From Ovoidimarina sp050299695 (GTDB taxonomy: Bacteria; Pseudomonadota; Alphaproteobacteria; Rhodobacterales; Rhodobacteraceae): a stretch of DNA of 6,449 bases. Of this stretch, positions 1 through 5,428 are shown one piece after another (within the stretch, counting starts at the first letter, position 1; each line of letters opens with the position of its first letter). The stretch spans positions 1 through 6,449 of the forward strand of contig JBNKWI010000149.1 of the NCBI GenBank assembly GCA_050299695.1, written 5' to 3'. The position numbers were made by a program, and so were the translations under genes. The notes beneath the pieces were generated by a model. The model saw only the letters and a program-made list of their open reading frames with translations, was not told the origin of the DNA and ran no database searches.

Positions 1-1
1 G

Positions 2-1075
2 ATCGTCATCCTCGATTCCTGCCGCAACAACCCTTTCGGCGACGTGATCGACACCAGCACGCCGGCGACGGAAGGAAGTTCGGCCGGCACGCGCAGCGCC
101 GGCGGCGGCGGGCTCGCACCCGCGAATCCGGACCGGGGCACGCTCGTGGCTTATGCGGCGAAGGACGGCCAGGTCGCGTTCGACGGGACCGGGGGCCATT
201 CGCCCTTCGCCCAGGCGCTGATCGACTACCTGCCGAAGAAGGATCTCGAGATCAGCCTGATGTTCCGGCAGATCCGTGACGCGGTGCTGTCCAAGACCGG
301 CAACCTCCAGGAGCCCCATACCTACGGGTCGCTGACCGGGATCCCCTTCTACCTGGCCGGCACGTCCGACGAGGGCGTCCAGATCGCCAGCGCCGATCCG
401 CGCGTGGCCTGGGCGGCCCTCAAGGCCGACCAGACCAAGCAGCTCGCCGCCCTGGCCGAGACGGGCGACACCCGCTCGCTCCTCGGGCTAGCCTATATCC
501 ACCTCAACCCCGACAGCGACGCGTTCGAGCCGGACGAGGCGATCTCGCTCCTGACCCGGGCTGCCGAAGAAGGCTCGGCGGAGGCGCAGTACGAGCTGGC
601 GAAGCTCTACGAGCAGGGCATCGGCGTCGAGGCCGATCCGGCCCGCGCTCTGGAGCTCTACCGGCAATCGGCGAGCCAGAACTTCCCCGACGCGATCAAC
701 GACCTCGGGTTCCTGACCTATCAGGGCGCGCTTGGCCTTCGGGCCGACAAGAAGGCCGCGCTGCGGCTGTTCGAGCTGGCGGCCGACCTGCGGCATCCCC
801 AGGCGATGTACAATTTCGCCGCGCTGATCGACGACGGTCTGATCGAGAGCAAGGGCCCGGAGGATGCGGCGCAGTATCTCTACCAGGCGCTCCGCACCGG
901 CAGCCGCGACGTGCTCCAGATCCTCTCGGACCGTCCGGCGATGTTCACCCCCGCCACCCGCCGCGAACTGCAGCGGATCCTGCAGGAGAATTCGTTCTAC
1001 GCCGGCGCGATCGACGGCGATTTCGGCCAGGGCACCCAGCGAGGGCTGCGCCAGGCTTACGGCCTCGAAGACTGA
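2..1075 (+). CDS. Caspase-like peptidase (C14 family) with Sel1 repeats and C-terminal peptidoglycan-binding-like module, 5' partial
   Basis: This is the 3' part of a bacterial caspase-like cysteine peptidase; 357 residues are visible and the true start lies upstream. The frame is open from base 2 and opens with IVILDSCRNNPFGD. That is the classic bacterial caspase-fold strand and catalytic-cysteine motif (visible residue 7, codon 20-22). The catalytic His, which precedes it in this family, is outside the window. The small-subunit-like region follows (GTLVAYAAKDGQ, DGTGGHSPFAQAL, SLTGIPFYL) to about residue 120. Four Sel1-type helical repeats lie at about 154-300. A peptidoglycan-binding-like segment (FYAGAIDGDFGQGT) lies at about 315-357. 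Sel1 repeats usually mediate protein contacts, and the last module suggests cell-envelope location, but its signal peptide, if any, is not visible. An internal GTG at 44 is not the start because it lies beyond the catalytic Cys. The gene is followed after 34 bases by an exported protein, probably in one operon. The substrate is unknown. Confidence 0.9.
   Translation: MVILDSCRNNPFGDVIDTSTPATEGSSAGTRSAGGGGLAPANPDRGTLVAYAAKDGQVAFDGTGGHSPFAQALIDYLPKKDLEISLMFRQIRDAVLSKTGNLQEPHTYGSLTGIPFYLAGTSDEGVQIASADPRVAWAALKADQTKQLAALAETGDTRSLLGLAYIHLNPDSDAFEPDEAISLLTRAAEEGSAEAQYELAKLYEQGIGVEADPARALELYRQSASQNFPDAINDLGFLTYQGALGLRADKKAALRLFELAADLRHPQAMYNFAALIDDGLIESKGPEDAAQYLYQALRTGSRDVLQILSDRPAMFTPATRRELQRILQENSFYAGAIDGDFGQGTQRGLRQAYGLED
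461..901 (+). repeat. Four tandem Sel1-type (TPR-like) repeats within the caspase-like protein
   Basis: Four consecutive helix-turn-helix units of 36-38 residues start at bases 461, 575, 683 and 794. They share the A-x-x-x-L/F...G...A-x-x-L/Y-x-x-A spacing typical of Sel1 repeats, for example AEAQYELAKLYEQGIGV followed by ARALELYRQSA. Units 1 and 4 are more degenerate than 2 and 3. This is a protein-level repeat; the DNA copies are diverged. Such arrays usually form a superhelical protein-binding surface. Confidence 0.8.
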
Positions 1076-1097
1076 TTGTTCCGCCCCTACCCGATTT

Positions 1098-1103
1098 AGG
1101 AGA
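1098..1103 (+). promoter_or_regulatory. Shine-Dalgarno site for the exported protein
   Basis: AGGAGA lies six bases upstream of the ATG at 1110. It decides the start: the same frame is open back to 864, but that extension lies inside the caspase-like gene, and only the start at 1110 gives a normal signal peptide. Confidence 0.8.
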
Positions 1104-1109
1104 ACCCCC

Positions 1110-1889
1110 ATGTTCGGAAAGCAGATTGCCCAAACCCTGTGCGTCGCCGCGGCCTCGGCGCTGGCCTCCAGCCCGGCCTCGGCCACAGCGCCATTCAGCC
1201 GGATCGACTTTCCGCATCTGTCGTCCGGTCTCGGCAGTCTCGACCTGGCGTCCGACTGCGGTGACGGGGGCGGAAGCAGCACCTCCAGCGGCAGTGAAAG
1301 CAGCGCCTTCCTTCTTCCCGATGGCCCGCTGCCCTATGACAATTTCGCCTTCGGGATCGTGCCCGACGCCGATGCGATCCCGGCGCCGATTCCGGCGAAA
1401 TGCCACAACGAGCCGCCGGTGGGCCCGAAGCCAACCCCCGAAGTCACCAGGGAGATCTCCAAGGCGCTCGAGGATACCGGGGAATTCTGCAGCTACCTGC
1501 CCACCAACGTCCGGATCGACTGCGTGGCCGACCGGATGCGGACGGTTGCCCGCGGACTGCCGCGCGGCGGCGATTATGCGGTGGTACGGCAGGCGCTCGA
1601 GCAGGGCGCGCGCGAGCTGGCCGACATTTCCAGGGCGAACGATGCCGGAACAGACCGCAAGCGCTATGCGGTGAAGACGCCCGATGGCGGCACGCCACGT
1701 CCCACCGCACCCCTGCGGGAGGTGGCGCCCGACCGGGTTGCCGAGGCAAGTGCCGCGGCCGCCAGGGTGATCGAGGAGACCCAGACGGTGCTTCTGCGCT
1801 CGGCGGAGAATTCCCGCACGCGGATGGCAGCCTTCCAGGAGATCGCCGCGGCGCTGGATTCCTCGAAAGTCCTGCTCCGCTCCACCTGA
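1110..1889 (+). CDS. Exported protein of unknown function with four mature cysteines
   Basis: I do not recognise the family of this 259-residue protein. Residues 1-25 form a good Sec signal peptide: MFGKQ, a hydrophobic core, then an ASA cleavage motif before T26. The product is therefore probably periplasmic or secreted. The mature N-terminal half is low in secondary structure: a Gly/Ser-rich stretch at 50-65 (CGDGGGSSTSSGS) and a Pro-rich region at 70-110. After that come predicted helical segments, roughly 111-175 and 215-255. Cys at 50, 98, 127 and 138 could form two disulfides. The C-terminal helix is rich in Ala, Glu and Arg. The gene follows the caspase-like gene by 34 bases with its own strong ribosome binding site, so the two are likely co-transcribed. 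It could be a partner or substrate of the caspase-like protein, but no sequence feature proves this. Confidence 0.8.
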   Translation: MFGKQIAQTLCVAAASALASSPASATAPFSRIDFPHLSSGLGSLDLASDCGDGGGSSTSSGSESSAFLLPDGPLPYDNFAFGIVPDADAIPAPIPAKCHNEPPVGPKPTPEVTREISKALEDTGEFCSYLPTNVRIDCVADRMRTVARGLPRGGDYAVVRQALEQGARELADISRANDAGTDRKRYAVKTPDGGTPRPTAPLREVAPDRVAEASAAAARVIEETQTVLLRSAENSRTRMAAFQEIAAALDSSKVLLRST

Positions 1890-2047
1890 TCGGCGGACAA
1901 TATTCAGAAAAAACCTCACCCGGTCCACAATCAGGGGTGGATGCGGGTCGCCAAGCAGTGAATTATGGTGGAGATCGTTCCGCGGATACCCACGCACTCG
2001 TCACTCACCGACGGGGCCGGCAGGCGATCCACGCATGAGGTTCAGGA
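1890..2047 (+). other. Intergenic region, probable promoter region of the dehydratase gene
   Basis: This 158-base non-coding gap separates the caspase operon from the dehydratase gene and is the widest in the window. It has an AT-rich island at about 1897-1915 and a second AT-rich patch (AATTAT, 1961-1966), in contrast to the GC-rich surroundings. I cannot identify a convincing -35/-10 pair. GAGG at 2037-2040, seven bases before the ATG at 2048, is the likely ribosome binding site. No strong intrinsic terminator follows the upstream gene. Confidence 0.45.
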
Positions 2048-3553
2048 ATGGCCGACACAGTCCGTCTGGACTCCTCGGACAATGTGGTTACGGCAATCCG
2101 CCCGCTCGCGCCCGGCAGCGACGTGGCGAGCGTTGTCGTGTCCGAGCCGATCCCGTCCGGGCACAAGCTCGCCACCCGGCGGATCCCGGCCGGTTCGCCG
2201 GTCCGGAAATACGCGCAGGTGATCGGCTATGCCGCCTGTGACATCGCGCCGGGGGCGCATGTGCATACCCACAACGTCGCGTTCCGGAACACCGAGGCCG
2301 ACTACCAGTACGCGACCGACCTGCGCCCGGTGACCCCGGCGGCGGCGCCGGACATGTTCATGGGCTACCGGCGCGACACCGGCAAGGTCGGCACCCGCAA
2401 CTACATCGCCATCGTCACCTCGGTGAATTGCTCGGCCACCGCGGCACGGCGGATCGCCGATGCGTTCGGGCCCGAGGAGCTGGCCGCCTACCCGAATGTC
2501 GACGGGGTCTGCGCCTTCGTCCACGGCACCGGCTGCGGCATGGGCGGCGACGGCGACGGGTTCGAGGCGCTGCAGCGGGTGATGTGGGGCTATGCGCGGC
2601 ATCCGAACCACGCCGGGGTCCTCATGGTGGGTCTCGGCTGCGAGGTGAACCAGATCGACTGGCTGCTCGAGGCCTACGGGCTGAAGCAGGGACCGCTGTT
2701 CCAGGTGATGAATATCCAGGGTGTCGCGGGCCTGCGCCGGACCATCGAGGCGGGGATCGAGAAGGTTCGCGCGATGCTGCCGCTGGCCAATGCGGCCAGC
2801 CGCACCCCCTGCCCGGCCTCGGAGCTCACGGTGGCGCTGCAATGCGGCGGCTCGGACGCCTGGTCGGGGATCACCGCGAACCCCGCACTCGGCCATGCCT
2901 GCGACCTGCTCGTTGCCCAAGGCGGCACCGGGGTCCTCGCGGAAACACCCGAGATCTACGGCGCCGAGCATCTTCTGACCCGTCGCGCGGTCGACGCGCA
3001 GGTGGGCGAGCGGCTGGTGGGCCTGATCCGCTGGTGGGAGGACTACACCGCCCGCAACAAGGGCTCGATGGACAACAACCCCTCGCCCGGCAACAAGAAG
3101 GGCGGGCTGACGACGATCCTCGAGAAATCCCTCGGTGCCGCCGCCAAGGGGGGCACGAGCCCGCTCACCGGGGTCTACAAATACGCCGAGGAGATCCGCG
3201 CGAAGGGCTTAACCTTCATGGACAGCCCCGGCTACGATCCGGCCTCGGTAACCGGCCAGATCGCCTCGGGCTGCAACCTCGTCTGCTTCACCACCGGCCG
3301 CGGCTCCGCCTTCGGGTCGAAACCCGCACCCACGATCAAGGTCGCGACCAATTCCGAGATGTACGCGCGCATGACCGAGGACATGGACGTGAACGCGGGA
3401 GAAATCCTGACAGGTAGCGCGAGCGTCGAGGAGAAGGGCCGCGAGATCTATGAGCTTTTCCTCCGGGTCGCTTCGGGCGAGGTCACGAAATCCGAGGCCC
3501 AGGGGCTTGGGGACTACGAGTTCGTTCCCTGGCAGATCGGCGCGGTGATGTAG
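2048..3553 (+). CDS. uxaA: UxaA-family sugar-acid dehydratase (altronate/galactarate dehydratase type)
   Basis: The 501-residue product has the full two-part architecture of altronate dehydratase, close to the roughly 495 residues of E. coli UxaA. Residues 1-92 form the SAF domain, ending in the family motif GAHVHTHN (His71, His73, His75). Residues about 104-501 form the catalytic UxaA domain. Conserved blocks are GYRRDTGKVGTRNYIAI, VNCSAT (Cys128), HGTGCGM (Cys163), GLGCEVNQ (Cys198), LQCGGSDAWSG (Cys266), MDSPGYDP, GQIASGCN (Cys409), GRGSAFG and the ending PWQIGAVM. Family members dehydrate D-altronate or D-galactarate to 2-keto-3-deoxy acids in the cytoplasm, using a divalent metal. The exact substrate cannot be read from sequence: no uronate isomerase, altronate oxidoreductase or KDG kinase gene is present, so the symbol should be taken at family level. 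An oxidase gene follows after 58 bases on the same strand. Confidence 0.88.
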   Translation: MADTVRLDSSDNVVTAIRPLAPGSDVASVVVSEPIPSGHKLATRRIPAGSPVRKYAQVIGYAACDIAPGAHVHTHNVAFRNTEADYQYATDLRPVTPAAAPDMFMGYRRDTGKVGTRNYIAIVTSVNCSATAARRIADAFGPEELAAYPNVDGVCAFVHGTGCGMGGDGDGFEALQRVMWGYARHPNHAGVLMVGLGCEVNQIDWLLEAYGLKQGPLFQVMNIQGVAGLRRTIEAGIEKVRAMLPLANAASRTPCPASELTVALQCGGSDAWSGITANPALGHACDLLVAQGGTGVLAETPEIYGAEHLLTRRAVDAQVGERLVGLIRWWEDYTARNKGSMDNNPSPGNKKGGLTTILEKSLGAAAKGGTSPLTGVYKYAEEIRAKGLTFMDSPGYDPASVTGQIASGCNLVCFTTGRGSAFGSKPAPTIKVATNSEMYARMTEDMDVNAGEILTGSASVEEKGREIYELFLRVASGEVTKSEAQGLGDYEFVPWQIGAVM

Positions 3554-3570
3554 GGCCCGAGTCGTCGGAT

Positions 3571-3615
3571 ATGCCAGCCACATACTGCCTCCCAGGCCTG
3601 GGCCGCGCCGCATGA
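3571..3615 (+). CDS. Possible 14-codon coupling ORF upstream of the oxidase gene
   Basis: ATG at 3571 opens a 14-codon frame (MPATYCLPGLGRAA). Its TGA at 3613-3615 overlaps the ATG of the oxidase gene as ATGA. The oxidase start has no purine-rich site in the preceding 20 bases, so re-initiation after this short frame could help translate it. The short frame itself has only a weak ribosome binding site, and such a frame can arise by chance. The peptide resembles nothing I know. Confidence 0.2.
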   Translation: MPATYCLPGLGRAA

Positions 3616-4706
3616 GGGTCGCCGTCGTCGGAACCGGCATGATCGGGTCTGCCGCCGCGCGTCACCTGGCGAAAGCCGGCCATGTTGTCACGTTGATCGG
3701 ACCGGACGAACCCGAGGGCGATTGGGCGGCGCATGACGGTGTGTTCTCGAGCCATTACGACGAGGGGCGCATCACCCGGATCAACGACCGCCGGCCCTTT
3801 TTCGCGAAGGTCGCCGCCGCGTCGATCGGGCGCTATGGTGAGATCGAGGCCGAGAGCGGCGTCTCGTTCTTCACCGAATCCGGTGCACTGATCGCGGCGG
3901 GGCGCGACTACATGGCCGAGGTGGACCATGCCCGCGACGGGCTCGACGTCACCTTCGACTGGCTCGACGCGGACGGGTTCGAGCGCCGCTTTCCGTTCTT
4001 CCGCTTCCCTGACGGCTATATCGGCGCGCACGAGCCCGCGCGCGCCGGCCATATCAGCCCGCGCCGGCTCGTCGCTGCCCAGATCCGCGCGGCCCGGCGC
4101 CTCGGAGCGCGCCTCGTCCCTGTCGAGGCCGACCGCGTGGCCCCGGGGCGTGTCGAGACCCGGCTCGGCACGGTCGAGGCTGACGAGGTGATCGTCGCCG
4201 CCGGGGGCTGGACCGACATGCTCCTTGGCCGGGCGAAGACCTTCACCGTCCGGCCCCGGACCGTGGCGCTCCACGAGATCGGACCGGCGGAGGCGGAGCG
4301 CCTCGCACGGATGCCGTCGCTGGTCTACGAAACGCCGAACGGCGCCTATGTCCTGCCGCCGATCCGCTATCCCGACGGAAGGCTCTGGCTGAAGATCGGC
4401 GGCGATCCGGTGGATGACGAACTGACGCGTTCGGCCGAGATCAACGCCTGGTTCCGCAGCGGCGGGTCGTCCCGGGTGCGGGATTTCCTGACCGCACAGC
4501 TGGCCGACCTGATCCCGGGCCTGGCCTTCGAAAGCGTGCGGATGGCGCCCTGCGTCACGACCTGGACGCGCTCCGGCCTGCCGGAGATCGAACGCATCGC
4601 GCCGGGGCTCACCGTCGCTTCGGGCGGCAATGGCGGGGCGGCGAAATGTTCGGACGAACTCGGCCGGCTGGCCGCGGTCCTGGCCGTGGAAACCGAGCCG
4701 GCCTGA
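3612..4706 (+). CDS. FAD-dependent amine oxidase, DAO family, monomeric sarcosine oxidase-like
   Basis: The product is a cytoplasmic flavoprotein of 364 residues, slightly shorter than the roughly 390 of monomeric sarcosine oxidase. The N-terminal dinucleotide fold is VAVVGTGMIGSAAARHL (Gly7, Gly9, Gly12). SHYDEGRITR (about 47-56) corresponds to SHHGDTRIIR of sarcosine oxidase. Lys261 in LWLKIGG matches the oxygen-activating Lys265. Cys314 in APCVTTWTRSGLPEI matches the Cys that binds FAD covalently (Cys315). GGNGGAAK near 338-345 matches the C-terminal GxSGHGxK block. These comparisons come from remembered family sequences. Oddly, the acidic residue expected at the end of the second strand is absent (LIGPDEP). 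The reaction is probably oxidation of a secondary or N-methyl amine or imino acid, with hydrogen peroxide release. The substrate is not determined. The gene follows the UxaA-type dehydratase, and a choline dehydrogenase lies convergently nearby, so both pathways are plausible contexts. Confidence 0.85.
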   Translation: MRVAVVGTGMIGSAAARHLAKAGHVVTLIGPDEPEGDWAAHDGVFSSHYDEGRITRINDRRPFFAKVAAASIGRYGEIEAESGVSFFTESGALIAAGRDYMAEVDHARDGLDVTFDWLDADGFERRFPFFRFPDGYIGAHEPARAGHISPRRLVAAQIRAARRLGARLVPVEADRVAPGRVETRLGTVEADEVIVAAGGWTDMLLGRAKTFTVRPRTVALHEIGPAEAERLARMPSLVYETPNGAYVLPPIRYPDGRLWLKIGGDPVDDELTRSAEINAWFRSGGSSRVRDFLTAQLADLIPGLAFESVRMAPCVTTWTRSGLPEIERIAPGLTVASGGNGGAAKCSDELGRLAAVLAVETEPA

Positions 4707-4719
4707 CGGCGAGGCCGTC
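4705..4719. terminator. Small hairpin between convergent genes
   Basis: GACGGC-GAG-GCCGTC forms a perfect six-base-pair, GC-rich stem with a three-base loop. It overlaps the last two bases of the oxidase stop codon and lies in the 24-base gap before the end of the convergent lipoprotein gene. Position suits a bidirectional terminator, but neither strand has a following T-run, so it is at best a weak intrinsic terminator. Confidence 0.35.
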
Positions 4720-4730
4720 CTGAAAGCCTA

Positions 4731-5315
4731 TCAGCGCGCGGCGCGGGCCGCCTTGAAGGCCATGTCGCGCCGCCGCTTCTCGTGGACGATTTCCTGCGGC
4801 ACCCAGGTGTAGCGCGGATCCTCGAGCGTCTTGTTCCAGGTCAGGATCCCGCCCTTGCGCCAGGGGTCGAGCACAATGCCGTGGAACATGTCGTCGCCCT
4901 TGGCGCTGATGATCGCGGTGGAGTGGTCGATCAGGAACGGGTTCGAGGCATTCGCAATGGCCCGGTGCATCTCGAGCGTCTCGAAATGCTCCGCGTTGAG
5001 CCGGTTCTCGATATCCTCGGCCCAGTGCCAGCAGAGGCCGCGCGGCTTTTTGCCCGAGTTGACCTTCATGTTGTGGATCAGCGGCGGATCCTCGATCTCG
5101 TATTCCTCCGCCAGCTGGCGGGTATACTGGTAGGCGATCCACGCCGCCCGGGCGGCTTCCTCGGGGTCCACATCCGGCCCGAGCGCCTGGATGGCGTCCT
5201 GGAGCGCCAGCACCTGGTCGGGCTCGTAGTGACCCGGGCCGCCCTGCGGGGGCGCCGCGCATGCGCCCAGCACCATCAGCGCGGCGAACGAAATGAGTGC
5301 GACAAACCGTTTCAA
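4731..5315 (-). CDS. Lipoprotein with putative Cys-His-Asp triad (transglutaminase-like protease fold suspected)
   Basis: The product is 194 residues. The chosen TTG start gives a textbook lipoprotein signal: (M)KRF, a hydrophobic core, then the lipobox VLGAC with Cys19 as lipidation site, followed by AAPPQGGP. The protein is therefore probably anchored on the outer membrane or in the periplasm. I do not recognise a named family. The mature part is highly patterned: a helix at about 50-72, GLCWHWAEDI (Cys95), a helix to about 120, IDHSTAIIS (His131), and GIVLDPWRKGG (Asp150), then TWNKTLEDPRYTW. A Cys at a helix start, a His opening a strand and an Asp ending the next strand is the order seen in transglutaminase-like and LapG-type (BTLCP) cysteine proteases. 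The spacings of 36 and 19 are close to those of LapG as I remember them. The role is inferred, not shown. The gene lies 113 bases downstream of betA on the same strand. An alternative ATG at 5432 overlaps the betA stop and would add 39 residues. Confidence 0.8.
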   Translation of the reverse strand: MKRFVALISFAALMVLGACAAPPQGGPGHYEPDQVLALQDAIQALGPDVDPEEAARAAWIAYQYTRQLAEEYEIEDPPLIHNMKVNSGKKPRGLCWHWAEDIENRLNAEHFETLEMHRAIANASNPFLIDHSTAIISAKGDDMFHGIVLDPWRKGGILTWNKTLEDPRYTWVPQEIVHEKRRRDMAFKAARAAR

Positions 5316-5324
5316 CGATCTCGT

Positions 5325-5329
5325 TCCCT
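5325..5329 (-). promoter_or_regulatory. Probable Shine-Dalgarno site for the lipoprotein TTG start
   Basis: On the minus strand AGGGA precedes the TTG at 5315-5313 by nine bases. It supports this start over the upstream ATG at 5432, because only the TTG start puts the signal peptide and lipobox at the N-terminus. Confidence 0.5.
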
Positions 5330-5378
5330 GCCCGTTTTCTGCCTCGCTGCAGGACGTAGCGCCCGGATCGGGGCTTGT

Positions 5379-5402
5379 CGACCCGGCGCGTGCGACCCGG
5401 CG
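5379..5402. repeat. Short tandem direct repeat in the betA-lipoprotein gap
   Basis: CGACCCGGCG occurs at 5379-5388 and again at 5393-5402, a 14-base period, in the 113-base non-coding gap. It may be a regulator half-site pair or a chance GC-rich duplication. No T-rich tract follows, so it does not look like a terminator. Confidence 0.4.
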
Positions 5403-5428
5403 GCGTCCTGCGGCAGCCGGGGCACGCC

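Noticed and set aside
864..1109. N-terminal extension of the exported protein's frame
   Set aside because: It lies inside the caspase-like gene, is Arg/Ser-rich, and would bury the signal peptide. AGGAGA just before the ATG at 1110 marks the real start.
488..1282. 264-codon open frame on the minus strand
   Set aside because: It is antisense to the caspase-like gene, whose Sel1 repeats and peptidoglycan-binding motif are clear. The antisense translation is Arg/Ala-rich with no recognisable domain, as expected in GC-rich DNA.
1882..1940. Imperfect inverted repeat (CCACCTGAT and ATCAGGGGTGG) around the end of the exported protein gene
   Set aside because: The arms are about 39 bases apart, imperfect, and not followed by a T-run, so this is not a credible terminator.
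945..1997. 350-codon open frame on the minus strand
   Set aside because: It is antisense to the exported protein gene, which has a strong ribosome binding site and signal peptide. The product is rich in Gly/Arg/His with no motif.
1400..2038. 212-codon open frame on the plus strand, considered as a frameshifted continuation
   Set aside because: It overlaps the exported protein in another frame and is Arg/Gly-rich. The exported protein reaches its own stop normally, so no frameshift is needed.
2042..2971. 309-codon open frame on the minus strand
   Set aside because: It lies opposite conserved UxaA family blocks and has no recognisable domain.
3483..4274. 263-codon open frame on the minus strand
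   Set aside because: It spans the end of the dehydratase and the FAD-binding part of the oxidase in antisense. Composition is typical of a shadow frame.
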